Positions 25,671-34,794 are shown, counted from the stretch's first letter. The stretch is 64,000 bases of DNA from JANJUO01 sp942492935 (GCA_942492935.1 OW818654.1:3348001-3412000), one strand, 5' to 3'. The notes: a model not told the origin generated them from the sequence alone. Made by a program: numbers and translations.

Positions 25671-27616
25671 AGCAAACCTATTGATAAATTTTCCAATTTT
25701 TCCTGTAATTCTTCCCATTCTTGCATTTTATTTTCTAATTCAATTTTGAAAATTTTGTATTTTTCCTGCACTTGGACTAATTCATTTTGCTTTGAATAAA
25801 ATTCAGGGTCAGCAAATAACACTTCACATTTACTAATTTCATCTTCTAAAAATGTAATTTCATTTTCACATTGTTCAACTAATCTTTTAATTTTATTTAC
25901 TTCTTTTTGAATTTCTTTACGTTTTTCTCGACTGATTTGATTTTCCGATACTTTTGGAGTTTCGATTTCAATATTAGATTTTGATTTTTGTTCCAAAATT
26001 TTCAAAGAGTCAATTTGCAGTTTATCAAGAAAATAATTAATATCTCCTGCAAATTCTCTTATTTTACCACCTTTGAATTCAACTGTTTTGTCGGTTAATC
26101 CATCAAGAAAATCTCTATCGTGAGATACAACAATCAATGCACCTTGAAACTCCATCAAAGCACGTTTTAATACATCTTTTGCTGCCATATCCAAGTGATT
26201 TGTAGGTTCGTCCAAAATCAGAAAATTAACTGGTTCAAGTAATAGTTTTGCTAATGACAATCGTGATTTCTCACCGCCAGAAAGTACTTTCACTTTTTTA
26301 TAAACAGAATCACCGCTAAAAAGAAATGCTCCAAGCAAACTACGTACTTTTGTTCGCATATCACCGGTTGCTGCATTATCAATCACTTCAAATACATTCA
26401 TATCTCCAGAGAGCATTTCTGCTTGATGTTGAGCAAAGTAACCAATACTCACATTATGCCCCATTTCAATACTGCCTTCATAGCTTTCAGTGCCTATTAA
26501 AATCTTTGTAAGTGTTGATTTTCCTTCGCCATTTTTACCAACAAAAGCAACTTTTTCACCTCTTTCAATTGCAAAATCAATATTATTCAAAACCAAATTA
26601 GTACCATAGCTTTTGGATAATTTCTTGATTTCTGCAACTAATCTCCCCGAACGAGGTGGCTCAGGAAAACGTAATTTAATTGAACTTGAATCAACATCTT
26701 CAATTTCAATTCTATCAATTTTATCAAGCATTTTTACTCTTGATTGAACACGTGTAGCGAGCGTAGCTTTTGAGCGAAATCTTTCGATAAATTTTTCAGT
26801 TTCGGCAATTTGTCTTTGTTGATTTTTAAAAGCATTAATCTCTTGTTCACGTTGGACAGCTCTTTGTTCCATAAATTTGGTATAATTATATGGCAAATCA
26901 TACACTTTGCCAAGCGATATTTCAATAGTACGATTTGTAACCACATCAAGAAATTTTCTATCGTGGGAAACGAGAATTATAATGCCCGGATACGTTTTAA
27001 GAAATTCTTCGAGCCAACGAATAGATTCAATATCAAGGTGATTTGTAGGTTCGTCAAGCAATATACAATCAGGTTTTGCGAGAAGAATTTTTGCTAATTC
27101 AACACGCATTTGCCATCCACCACTAAATGTATTGAGCATTTTGAAAAAATCATCTCGCATAAATCCAAGTCCAAGCAAAATTTGCTCAACATCAGCTTGT
27201 GCAGAATGACCTCCAAGAATTTTCAGTCTATCATTAGCATTTGTAAGTTTTTGAACAATATTTAGATATTCTTTTGAATTATAATCAGTTCTATTTGAAA
27301 TTTCTTCACTAAGTTCGTGAATTATTTTTTCAGCTTTTTTTATTTCAATCAAGGCAGACTCTGCTTCGGCATAAACTGTTTTCTCCGAATTGACTGCAAT
27401 ATCTTGCTGAAGATAGCCGATTGAAAATTCTTTAGGGAAACTGATAATCCCCTCTGATGCTTGCTCAGCACCAGCAAGTATTTTCAATAATGTAGATTTG
27501 CCAGTACCGTTCCTTCCTATTAAGCCAATTCTGTCATTATAATTTATAGTGGCGGTTACATTCTCAAAAAGATATTTTCCACCGAAGTGTATAGATAATC
27601 CTGAAATATTAATCAT
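25667..27616 (-). CDS. ABC-F family ATP-binding protein
   Basis: Soluble twin-ATPase of 649 residues with no membrane domain. The two nucleotide-binding domains have GRNGTGKSTLLKILAG / TFSGGWQMRVELAKILL / LLDEPTNHLDIES and GKNGEGKSTLTKIL / VLSGGEKSRLSLAKLLL / ILDEPTNHLDM. A charged interdomain linker (about residues 240-320) and a C-terminal coiled coil follow (ISREKRKEIQKEVNKIKRLV onward). ABC-F proteins act on the ribosome E site to modulate or rescue translation. It most resembles the Uup/YdiF-type housekeeping forms rather than known resistance factors. Upstream gene of a two-gene unit with the LOG protein. Confidence 0.93.
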   Translation of the reverse strand: MINISGLSIHFGGKYLFENVTATINYNDRIGLIGRNGTGKSTLLKILAGAEQASEGIISFPKEFSIGYLQQDIAVNSEKTVYAEAESALIEIKKAEKIIHELSEEISNRTDYNSKEYLNIVQKLTNANDRLKILGGHSAQADVEQILLGLGFMRDDFFKMLNTFSGGWQMRVELAKILLAKPDCILLDEPTNHLDIESIRWLEEFLKTYPGIIILVSHDRKFLDVVTNRTIEISLGKVYDLPYNYTKFMEQRAVQREQEINAFKNQQRQIAETEKFIERFRSKATLATRVQSRVKMLDKIDRIEIEDVDSSSIKLRFPEPPRSGRLVAEIKKLSKSYGTNLVLNNIDFAIERGEKVAFVGKNGEGKSTLTKILIGTESYEGSIEMGHNVSIGYFAQHQAEMLSGDMNVFEVIDNAATGDMRTKVRSLLGAFLFSGDSVYKKVKVLSGGEKSRLSLAKLLLEPVNFLILDEPTNHLDMAAKDVLKRALMEFQGALIVVSHDRDFLDGLTDKTVEFKGGKIREFAGDINYFLDKLQIDSLKILEQKSKSNIEIETPKVSENQISREKRKEIQKEVNKIKRLVEQCENEITFLEDEISKCEVLFADPEFYSKQNELVQVQEKYKIFKIELENKMQEWEELQEKLENLSIGLL

Positions 27617-27789
27617 TTTTACGAAATTAAATTTTATACAAAATACAAAAATACGGAAAATATCTCTTTAAATTCACTTTTAGAAAATAGTAGGTTGTTT
27701 AATTTGTAATTATCATCTATAGATTACAGATATTATTTAAAAAATAAAAAATATGTAACTGTTCAGCCATTTTCATTTATATTTAATTG

Positions 27790-27809
27790 CCACGAGCTTA
27801 AGCTCGTGG
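27790..27809. repeat. 20-bp perfect palindrome
   Basis: CCACGAGCTTAAGCTCGTGG is fully self-complementary with no loop. It may act as a transcription-end structure for neither flanking gene directly (the ABC-F gene starts at 27616 and is read away from it), so it is more likely a dispersed repeat or protein-binding site. Confidence 0.7.
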
Positions 27810-27920
27810 AATGTGGATTTAAACTAACTTTCATGGATTTATCCCAATTTGCAATTATTTTCAAGTATATATGAGTTTTTTTGGGCTAAAGCCATAATCA
27901 ATAAATTAAAAATCAATCCA

Positions 27921-28039
27921 CCGCCATACTTCGACTAAGCTCAGTAACCGATGACGGTGCTATTAAAGAAAAAAAGCAATTTGAAGGGAAAAAATAATAG
28001 CCCTGTCATTGGTTACTGAGCTTAGTCGAAGTATGGCAG
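27921..28039. repeat. 44-bp inverted repeat with 31-bp spacer
   Basis: Left arm 27921-27964 and right arm 27996-28039 are reverse complements at about 40 of 44 positions. Both carry the core CATACTTCGACTAAGCTCAG. The core is related to the CTTCGAC-type repeats at 9986 and 34646. The structure has the size of a small non-autonomous element or a large hairpin. Confidence 0.8.
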
Positions 28040-28190
28040 AGGTTCAAGAATAGCATTGGTCATTGGCATAAGCCAAAATTTTAGCAAATTGGGTAATAAA
28101 AATCGTTTCAAATAAAAATTACCATTTAATTAATAATTGGCAAATACAAGACCTTATCAAATTAAATAATCTAATGATTATAAAAAAAAT

Positions 28191-28280
28191 TACTTGAAAA
28201 TCCAAGAGGGATTAAATATTTGTAACTGATGAATCCCTCTTCACTTCCAGCAACATAGTAAGTGTTAATTGTGTATTAGA
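28191..28280 (+). repeat. Dispersed repeat element, copy C (partial)
   Basis: Starts ACTTGAAAATCCAAGAGGGA and continues through TTAAATATTTGTAAC. The central part is a diverged CAACATAGTAAGTGTTAATTG. It lacks the inverted right end seen in copy B. Confidence 0.6.
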
Positions 28281-28358
28281 ACAGTTCAATTTAACTGTAA
28301 TTTTCGTAAAATCAGATATCCTCGTTTGATAACAAATTTATTTCTAATTATAGAAGCT

Positions 28359-28775
28359 TTATACTTTCCTAATTACATGTTTAACAACACCTTGAATTTC
28401 AAAATCAAACATATCAAGAATTTTGATAGGTAGAAATTTTTCATTGGCTGATACTAAATAAATAACATCATCAACAATCTGATATTTTTTAACAGTCATT
28501 TCACCATTCAATGATGAAATTATAATCTGACCCGGTTTAGGTTGTTCTTTGCCATTTACAACGAGAATATCACCATCGTAAATATTCTCGTTAATCATAC
28601 TTTCGCCTGACACCCTAACCAAAAATATTTCATTAGGATGTGGAGCAATAATACTATTTATATCTAAAATAGAATCTACATTAATTTCAGTCATTTTGCC
28701 ATTTAAGGCAGCTTTAATGAGTGGTGCTTCGTAATGATATTTATTTTTTATATTATGTATATTTTTTACTTTCAT
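28359..28775 (-). CDS. UmuD/LexA-like S24 peptidase with intact catalytic dyad
   Basis: 138 residues. It carries the S24 Ser-Lys dyad: Ser59 in VSGESMINENIYDGDILVV and Lys96 in GEMTVKKY. The usual Ala-Gly (or Cys-Gly) self-cleavage site is not evident; the equivalent place reads KAALNGKM. UmuD forms part of translesion polymerase V after RecA-stimulated cleavage. It lies 118 bases downstream of a second UmuD-like gene with the opposite defect. No umuC is in the window. Confidence 0.85.
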   Translation of the reverse strand: MKVKNIHNIKNKYHYEAPLIKAALNGKMTEINVDSILDINSIIAPHPNEIFLVRVSGESMINENIYDGDILVVNGKEQPKPGQIIISSLNGEMTVKKYQIVDDVIYLVSANEKFLPIKILDMFDFEIQGVVKHVIRKV

Positions 28776-28893
28776 TATATTTTTTAAATTAAATTATTGA
28801 AAATCATTATTAAAAATAATATTAAATAGTTGTATTGAATAAATACAACTTATTTATTACTTTGAAAATTATCCAAAATAATTATAAAATTGG

Positions 28894-29325
28894 CTACAAA
28901 TTATGAATTATTTTAGTTACGGTGCCTAATACACTATATTCAATATATGGTTCAATTTTCAAAGGTATAAATTGGTGATTGTAAGATTCCAAAAATACTT
29001 CATCATCAATTACCCTGAAAATTTTAACCGTAAGATGATTTTTAATTATTGCCACTACTATCTTACCATCTTCTGGTTCGACAGATGTATCTACAACAAG
29101 CAAATCACCATCTGCGATTCCTGTTTGGTCTAAATTTAAACCACTAACTCTTACGAAGAATGTTGCAGCTGGATGCTCAACAAGATATTCATTCAAATCA
29201 ATTTCACATTCAATATCACTATCTGCTGGCGTTGGAATTCCAGCTGAAACTGAGCTGTTGAACAAAGGTAATTTAACTTGACTTTCCTGATTAGGACTAA
29301 AGCCGATAATTTCAATGATTTCCAT
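28894..29325 (-). CDS. UmuD-like protein with cleavage site but altered catalytic serine
   Basis: 143 residues, collinear with E. coli UmuD: SSVSAGIPTPAD carries an Ala28-Gly29 cleavage site in the right context, followed by EIDLNEYLVEHPAATFFVRVSG. At the catalytic position the expected G-D-S-M reads G-L-N-L (residues 62-65), so the nucleophilic serine is Asn64. The lysine is kept (NHLTVK, Lys101). It therefore should not self-cleave, but could be cut in trans by an active S24 protease such as its downstream neighbour. Family assignment is strong; the trans-cleavage idea is inference. Confidence 0.85.
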   Translation of the reverse strand: MEIIEIIGFSPNQESQVKLPLFNSSVSAGIPTPADSDIECEIDLNEYLVEHPAATFFVRVSGLNLDQTGIADGDLLVVDTSVEPEDGKIVVAIIKNHLTVKIFRVIDDEVFLESYNHQFIPLKIEPYIEYSVLGTVTKIIHNL

Positions 29326-29845
29326 ATTTCCCCCACTTTTTCCAAAATTTCTTTATGCTTGGATTCAAATATAATAAAAAAATATTTATTTAAAAAAAGG
29401 TATCGTATAATTTTTTTCAATTTAATGTATATTGTGATAAAAAGTAACTACTTAGCAATACCTATAATTGAATTTCCAAGGGCATATATTTTCAAGTTAA
29501 TTATAATTATGAGATATTGCCTTTTTTTATCTCGTAGAGATTGTATTTTGGTAACAAATCAAATCTTGAAATAGCACTTTATCTCGTAGAGATTATATTC
29601 TAAAAATAATTTAATCACTAAGTGTTAGGCATATCAATTTATTCTTCTTTTTACCATAATATAATCGCTATGCGATATTGCTTTTTGAAATTACTCAGCT
29701 ATATAATTCTAAATTTAATATGACTCTTATCTAACTTGGCAAAAACCCTTCCGAAGGTTTGAACCTTCGGAAGGGTTTTTTGTTATATCAATTGAAATAT
29801 TTTTAGGAACATAAATTATAAATACAATTTTCCACAATCAATTAA
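29326..29845. other. Repeat-rich intergenic region
   Basis: About 520 bases with no credible gene. Two direct copies of ATCTCGTAGAGATT (about 29529 and 29581), 52 bases apart, and a hairpin repeat (29722-29778) are present. Confidence 0.55.
29722..29778 (+). repeat. Hairpin repeat with CCTTCCGAAGG stem, copy 2
   Basis: GACTCTTATCTAACTTGG is followed by a perfect 16-bp hairpin (AACCCTTCCGAAGGTT / AACCTTCGGAAGGGTT, 2-base loop) and a T run. It could terminate plus-strand transcripts, but no plus-strand gene precedes it; it matches 22928-22983. Confidence 0.8.
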
Positions 29846-31681
29846 TTAAGGGTAGAGAGTAACAGTTAGAGAAAATGGATGATCTTCATCATTAACAATA
29901 GTAAGTATTTCTTCATAAAGTGTTCCATTTGTACTGTTACCGCGAGTTTTTGAAAATGACTTAAATAAAGTTTGGTTTGTAGAAAATTCTTTTGCTCCTA
30001 ACACATTAAATTTTGAAAAGGGCATGCTAACTGTTTCAAATTCTGTCTTTTCAATATGAGTATATTCAGAAGTAATATATGAATATTTAACTTTTACTGT
30101 ATTGTCAGAATTAAGCACTGCAGTTATTTCGCCATTAATGTTACCACCTGTCCATTTAGATGTTATAACATTACTATTTTTAGTAAAAGTTATGTCATAA
30201 ATCCAAGGAGTTGCTATTGATATATCAACAACATCATAAGCATGTTGCCCTTCTCCATTTGCATTATATTTTACACGATTTGCATAAAATTTTCCTATAA
30301 TTCTAAAACTCTTATATTCTGGCTCAGGGCTAACAATTTTTTCATCAGATTTAATCACCATATCCGCAAAAATAATTTGTGCTTTGATTTTATCACCAGC
30401 CACCAAATTATTAACTACAACTTCAAAATTTCCATTTGTAGCAATCGCTTCTGTGGAAATTGCAGTGCCGTTTACAGTTAATTTAACAGGTCCAGAATAC
30501 TTGATTTGAGTTGGGTATTCGTCATTTTTTGTAGTCATTATAGTGCCAGTAATCTTTTTATCTTTTAAATCACCATTCAAAGTGAATTCGATTTGTGGAA
30601 TAAAATTGCGAATAACATTTACTCCAGCACTAATTATATTTGGTATTAATTCTGTGGCTTGTGATTCTACATTTGCTTGTGTAACTCTTGGATATGACCT
30701 ATAATTTTGAGCAATATAACCTAAAAACAAAGAACGGTCATTGCACATTTCAACTTTGCGACCGCTTGGAAATGTGTAATAATAATTGTAAGAATCTTCG
30801 TCATATTCAAGTTTTTCTAATAAAGGTTCTGGGTAATCAGGCATTTTATTGCGAGATTTATAAGATGCGATTCCTTTGCCATAAATTGTTTCATTTGTAA
30901 AAAAGTACTTGTTAGTGAACTCCGCCAACTTTTTATGTATTTCAATTGCTTTATTTGAAGATGTAAAATACAAACTCAAAGTAGGGTCAGGGTTATTGTT
31001 TGAAAAATCTGAAGCCCACTTGGGATTGAATCCAGATTCATAAGGGTCGCTACCACCAACACCGGGATAACCACCATGAGCATCATTACGTACGTGAGGC
31101 GGACATCCCATATCTGCAGTATTATGAAGTACTTCACCGAGTGCTCTGAATGCTTTTGCAATCCAAGTATATCGCTGACTTTCAACAGTTGCCTGCAAAG
31201 CATTTGCCATATATTCCTTACCTTTTTCCCAACTCCATTCATTAGAACCACTTAGTGGGTCATCCCCATCAAAGTGCCAATAAATTGCATCTATTGCTGG
31301 ATTAACTACACCAATATTTAAATCGGTAAGATAATATTTGCCTTCATTAATAGCCAATGGGTCATAAAAGTGCCTTAATGCGGCAAGTGCTTCTGGTTCG
31401 TCAGCAGAAAATCCACCTTCGATTATCCAATCTTTTATCGTAAAATCTTTGTTTGCAGTTGTTACCGAGAAATTTCCTCTATCTATTACTGCTGGACCAT
31501 TAAAAGTAACTGATTTGAATAAAATTGAATAATTAGTAAATCTATCAAAAGAATTATACTTACTCAAAAATTTACTTATTATCTCTTCATTTATCTTTCT
31601 ATGGTCAACTACATTCAAATATGCATTGGATACTTGCGAAAACAACAACAAAGTTGCAAAAATTAGAATAATTTTTTTCAT
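29846..31681 (-). CDS. Exported zinc-dependent phospholipase C-like protein
   Basis: 611 residues with a signal peptide ending near NAYLNVVDHR. The first about 380 residues look like the zinc-dependent phospholipase C / S1-P1 fold. Candidate metal ligands are His27, His104 in LRHFYDP, His136 in IYWHFDGD, and the cluster GEVLHNTADMGCPPHVRNDAHG with His186, Asp190, His196 and His202. The remainder is a beta-rich region (TGTIMTTKNDEYPTQI onward) that may be a Cna-B or carboxypeptidase-like domain. It would act outside the cytoplasm on phospholipids or phosphoesters. The fold call is from motif spacing; substrate is unknown. Confidence 0.68.
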   Translation of the reverse strand: MKKIILIFATLLLFSQVSNAYLNVVDHRKINEEIISKFLSKYNSFDRFTNYSILFKSVTFNGPAVIDRGNFSVTTANKDFTIKDWIIEGGFSADEPEALAALRHFYDPLAINEGKYYLTDLNIGVVNPAIDAIYWHFDGDDPLSGSNEWSWEKGKEYMANALQATVESQRYTWIAKAFRALGEVLHNTADMGCPPHVRNDAHGGYPGVGGSDPYESGFNPKWASDFSNNNPDPTLSLYFTSSNKAIEIHKKLAEFTNKYFFTNETIYGKGIASYKSRNKMPDYPEPLLEKLEYDEDSYNYYYTFPSGRKVEMCNDRSLFLGYIAQNYRSYPRVTQANVESQATELIPNIISAGVNVIRNFIPQIEFTLNGDLKDKKITGTIMTTKNDEYPTQIKYSGPVKLTVNGTAISTEAIATNGNFEVVVNNLVAGDKIKAQIIFADMVIKSDEKIVSPEPEYKSFRIIGKFYANRVKYNANGEGQHAYDVVDISIATPWIYDITFTKNSNVITSKWTGGNINGEITAVLNSDNTVKVKYSYITSEYTHIEKTEFETVSMPFSKFNVLGAKEFSTNQTLFKSFSKTRGNSTNGTLYEEILTIVNDEDHPFSLTVTLYP

Positions 31682-31693
31682 AAAATCTTTCTC

Positions 31694-32071
31694 CTAAAAA
31701 TCCATTAGTTTCCAATTACCATCATCATCTTTCGAAAATGAAATTTCAAAATATTTTCCTTGGTAACTAATTTCGTAAACCGCATATACCTCGTCAATAC
31801 TTATAAGTTTCCTCGTTTTGAATACTTCTGCAAAACCTGCTAATTTGCTCGTGTTTTGCTCAATTGCAGATTCGTAGTAAGTTAATGTGTTTGAACTAAT
31901 TAGTTCCTTTAAACTTTCTACATCCGTTTCGTTTAGTGCTTTATCAATGCTTTTGCAAGTTGCGGCTAATTCAGCCGATTCTTTAATATTCTCGTTGGGT
32001 GAAGTAGGTATATCATCACCGCAAGATACAATTAAAAACATTAATAAAATGAATAGAATTATGGTTTTCAT
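31694..32071 (-). CDS. Hypothetical lipoprotein
   Basis: About 125 residues starting MKTIILFILLMFLIVSCGDD, a clear lipoprotein signal with lipobox cysteine; a longer frame upstream to 32152 is unlikely to be used. The mature part (KSIDKALNETDVESLKELIS, then GKYFEISFSKDDDGNWKLMDF) resembles small NTF2-like or DUF4878-type lipoproteins with a C-terminal WKL ending. It lies 12 bases upstream of the phospholipase-like gene, so the two are probably cotranscribed. Confidence 0.75.
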   Translation of the reverse strand: MKTIILFILLMFLIVSCGDDIPTSPNENIKESAELAATCKSIDKALNETDVESLKELISSNTLTYYESAIEQNTSKLAGFAEVFKTRKLISIDEVYAVYEISYQGKYFEISFSKDDDGNWKLMDF

Positions 32072-32153
32072 TTTGTTACACTGCTCCTTTTTTATGTTAT
32101 AAAATGCAACAATAATTATTAGCAAAATTAACAAAATAATCAAATTATACAAA

Positions 32154-32193
32154 TAAAAAAAATGCCCAACAGTTTATTATTAAGTTGGACATT
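32154..32193 (-). terminator. Rho-independent terminator after ccoG
   Basis: Stem AATGCCCAAC (32161-32170) / GTTGGACATT (32184-32193), pairing with one wobble on the minus strand, followed there by a T run at about 32155-32160. It is 45 bases past the ccoG stop. Confidence 0.8.
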
Positions 32194-32237
32194 TATACAA
32201 ATAAAATTCTATCTTAGTGAAGTTTTTATTTAAAAAA

Positions 32238-33695
32238 TTACCTTAATCCACTAATTATTCCAGGGAACATAATATTATTTACATACAATAGTTCGCCATT
32301 TCCATAAATACCAATATCAAAGTTATTACGTGTACCATTAATTCTATTAACAGGAATTTCAAGAAGAAATGTAACTGTAATTACTGATTCACTCTTCACT
32401 TTAATAATTTCCTCATTACCAATAATTTTGATTCTTGCATTTACTCCAATTGGCTTTAGCTGAACGTCAATCGGTTTGAAAGTTTTGTTTATAATTGTAG
32501 CTGTAAATACATTTGCAACAAAGCCATCTTGAGTTTTTTGAGCAATTGTACCTTTAGACCTCAATATCGTAGCTTCCACATCATTTCTTGTCATTAGTAG
32601 CATAGAGATAATTGTTAGCAATACTACAAGCAAAGTAGAATAAAGAATAATTCGTGGTGTAAATTTAAATTTTGTACCTGTTTCAAATTGATTCAATGAA
32701 CCGAAAGTTATTAGATTTTTTGGCTTATTTACTTTTTCCATCACGATATCACACGCATCAATACAAGCTGTACAATTAACACATTCAAGTTGTGTACCAT
32801 TACGAATATCAATACCCGTAGGACATACTTTTACACATTCACCACAATCAATACAATCTCCTTTTTGTTGTGGGTCATTTTTCTTGGCTCTGCCTCGTGG
32901 TTCACCGCGAACATAGTTATAGCCAACTACAATTGAATTTTTATCAAGCAAAACTGATTGAAGCCGTCCATAAGGACAAACAAAATTACATGCTTGCTCT
33001 CTAAACCAGCCGAAAATAAAATAGATAATTCCTGAAATAATCAAAACTGTTACAAAAACAGATAAGTGTGCTATTGGACCATCGGAAATATATTTGAAGA
33101 AATGATCTGAACCAACCAGATAAACAGTAGATATATTAGCAATTATAAACGAAACAATAAAAAATACGGCTAATTTACCACCTCTTTTGAGTATTTTGGT
33201 ACCATTCCAAGGCATTTCTGTGAGTGCCATTTGCTTTTTGTAATCGCCTTCAAATAAATACTCTATTTTTCGGAAAACCATTTCCATGAAAATCGTCTGT
33301 GGGCAAGCCCACCCACACCAAACTCTACCATAAACCGCTGTAAAAAGTACAATAAAAAATACTAATGCCAGAAAACTTAATGCAAATATATGAAAATCTT
33401 GGGGCCAAAAAATATTCCCAAAGATTACAAACTTTCTTTCTAAAACATTTAGCATTAGAAATGGTCTATCGCCCACTTTTAAAAATGGGGCAATTACGAA
33501 AAACAATAACAATACTACGGCTACCCAAATTCTTGCTGTATGATAAGGTCCTTTGGGCTTCTTTGGATATATCCAATTACGTTTTCCCTTATCACCGATG
33601 GAAGAAACTTTATCTCGAAAGGAATGTCCAGTTTCAGTTATTAACTTCTCTGTATTCCCATTATTCAACACGTTAAAATCATCATTCAATAACAT
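32238..33695 (-). CDS. ccoG: Cytochrome oxidase accessory protein CcoG (FixG/RdxA)
   Basis: Membrane iron-sulfur protein of 485 residues needed for copper handling in cbb3 oxidase assembly. It has five membrane segments, a first cysteine pair in VYGRVWCGWACPQTIFMEMVF, a second in CNFVCPYGRLQSVLLD, and a two-cluster ferredoxin domain (CIDCGECVKVCPTGIDI and CVNCTACIDACD). An immunoglobulin-like periplasmic domain forms the C-terminus. It is normally adjacent to ccoNOQP; here it is separated from ccoP by a MazF and restriction-modification insert. Confidence 0.95.
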   Translation of the reverse strand: MLLNDDFNVLNNGNTEKLITETGHSFRDKVSSIGDKGKRNWIYPKKPKGPYHTARIWVAVVLLLFFVIAPFLKVGDRPFLMLNVLERKFVIFGNIFWPQDFHIFALSFLALVFFIVLFTAVYGRVWCGWACPQTIFMEMVFRKIEYLFEGDYKKQMALTEMPWNGTKILKRGGKLAVFFIVSFIIANISTVYLVGSDHFFKYISDGPIAHLSVFVTVLIISGIIYFIFGWFREQACNFVCPYGRLQSVLLDKNSIVVGYNYVRGEPRGRAKKNDPQQKGDCIDCGECVKVCPTGIDIRNGTQLECVNCTACIDACDIVMEKVNKPKNLITFGSLNQFETGTKFKFTPRIILYSTLLVVLLTIISMLLMTRNDVEATILRSKGTIAQKTQDGFVANVFTATIINKTFKPIDVQLKPIGVNARIKIIGNEEIIKVKSESVITVTFLLEIPVNRINGTRNNFDIGIYGNGELLYVNNIMFPGIISGLR

Positions 33696-33877
33696 AAAAT
33701 CACAAAATAAATAAACAAAAAAGTAATTTCAATCTATATTACTATTCAAACATATACTTAATTTTAATACTATGCAAATTTTTTTTAAAAATTACGGCTG
33801 ATGCGGATTATAGGGGATAAATTTAGTAGTAAAAAATCAAAAAAGCATTTCACAATAAATTTATGTTATTAAACTAC

Positions 33878-33909
33878 AATTAAAAAAGCATATTAGTAAC
33901 AATACTAAT
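33878..33909. repeat. 32-bp direct repeat, copy 1 (partial copy of the ccoP terminator)
   Basis: Identical over 32 bases to 36769-36800 and 35 of 36 when extended leftward. It contains AAAAAAGCATATTAGTA-ACAA-TACTAAT, that is, the left arm, loop and seven bases of the right arm of the ccoP terminator. The last ten bases of the right arm are missing here, so it no longer forms the full hairpin. Confidence 0.9.
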
Positions 33910-33949
33910 TAACTATAAAATGTGAATTGTATAATTTATTACTCAAACT

Positions 33950-34279
33950 CTATTTTATTTTTATAAATTTATTGAAAATTTCTTTGAAATTATCAAAATC
34001 AATCCTATCTAAAATACCTAATTTTCTTTCAATAATATTTTTTTGCAAACTTGCAATTTTGTGGCAACGAACAACAGATGGTACAAGTAGATTAGAATTT
34101 TTCCAGTTTTGAATGTAAACATCATATTCTGAATCGTATAATTGTGATGTAATTCTTGCTAAAATAACATCATCATCGCCAGTATCATGAATTATCAATG
34201 CAGGTCTTTTCTTTAAACTGCCAAAATCTGAAAAAGGGTATTCCAATAATACAATATCACCACATTTATAATGAATCAT
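33950..34279 (-). CDS. MazF/PemK-like endoribonuclease toxin
   Basis: About 109 residues from the start at 34279: MIHYKCGDIVLLEYPFSDFGSLKKRPALIIH, the CcdB/PemK fold entry with the GDIV and K-RPALII motifs, then VPSVVRCHKIASLQKNII. These toxins cut single-stranded RNA at short motifs. It overlaps the end of the upstream antitoxin-like gene by 14 bases. Part of the accessory insert between ccoG and ccoP. Confidence 0.85.
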   Translation of the reverse strand: MIHYKCGDIVLLEYPFSDFGSLKKRPALIIHDTGDDDVILARITSQLYDSEYDVYIQNWKNSNLLVPSVVRCHKIASLQKNIIERKLGILDRIDFDNFKEIFNKFIKIK

Positions 34280-34481
34280 AAATACTATCCTTCTCATCAT
34301 ATCCATTAAAAAATTCCTTAAGAGTCAAATTCTTCAAATCAATTAAATCTTGTGAATCAAATTCAGGAATTTCAAAAATTGCTTTTAGTAATTTTTCTTT
34401 AGGTAAAACATTCAAGTATTCTTGTGGAATAATAACACTACCTTCAATGTTTATTTTTATGGGAATGACAATTGATTGCAT
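34266..34481 (-). CDS. Putative antitoxin partner of MazF-like toxin
   Basis: Seventy-one residues from MQSIVIPIKINIEGSVIIPQEYLNVLPKEK, with an acidic tail (FNGYDEKDSIYDSL). The frame continues upstream to 34577, but that part is Phe/Tyr-rich translated AT sequence, so the start at 34481 is preferred. Position directly upstream of and overlapping the MazF-like gene, plus size and acidic C-terminus, support an antitoxin role. The first 30 residues could form an AbrB-like half-barrel. Confidence 0.7.
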   Translation of the reverse strand: MQSIVIPIKINIEGSVIIPQEYLNVLPKEKLLKAIFEIPEFDSQDLIDLKNLTLKEFFNGYDEKDSIYDSL

Positions 34482-34794
34482 AATTATCTCAAAAAAAAAA
34501 TTAAAAAGATAAAAACGATTATAAAAAAGGTAAATTTTAAAAATAATAACCTTAATTTCTGTAACACCAAGTTGCATTCAAAGATAACATTTACAATTCC
34601 TTGATAATCCAAGCGAATTGAATGTTTGAAACAAAAAACACCCACATTTCGACACTTCGACAGGAACAGTGCAACGCAATCTCAATGACAGAGTTAGGAG
34701 TTGAAAGTGTGTAAAAAATATTTTCCCTATTTTCTTTTCAATAATAACAACAATTTCAATATATTTGCAATAGGAAATTTAGAAAAAATTTGAA
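34482..34794. other. Intergenic region between divergent MazF module and methyltransferase
   Basis: About 310 bases holding divergent promoters and one CTTCGAC-type repeat. No gene is seen. Confidence 0.5.
34646..34679. repeat. CTTCGAC-type dispersed repeat, copy 2
   Basis: Starts ATTTCGACACTTCGACAGG and ends CAGTGCAACGCAA; about 30 of 34 bases match 9986-10019. Confidence 0.75.

Larger units (their letters stand above)
27617..28358. other. Repeat-rich intergenic region
   Basis: About 740 bases with no credible gene. It contains a 20-bp perfect palindrome, a long inverted repeat, and one copy of the dispersed element, listed separately. Confidence 0.6.

Noticed and set aside
25667..27616. 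ABC-F protein as an antibiotic-resistance factor
   Set aside because: Sequence looks like the housekeeping Uup/YdiF type with a C-terminal coiled coil; there is no resistance context.
29529..29594. Two direct ATCTCGTAGAGATT copies as a possible CRISPR fragment
   Set aside because: Only two short units are present, the surrounding bases diverge, there is no third repeat and there are no cas genes; they look like degenerate dispersed repeats.
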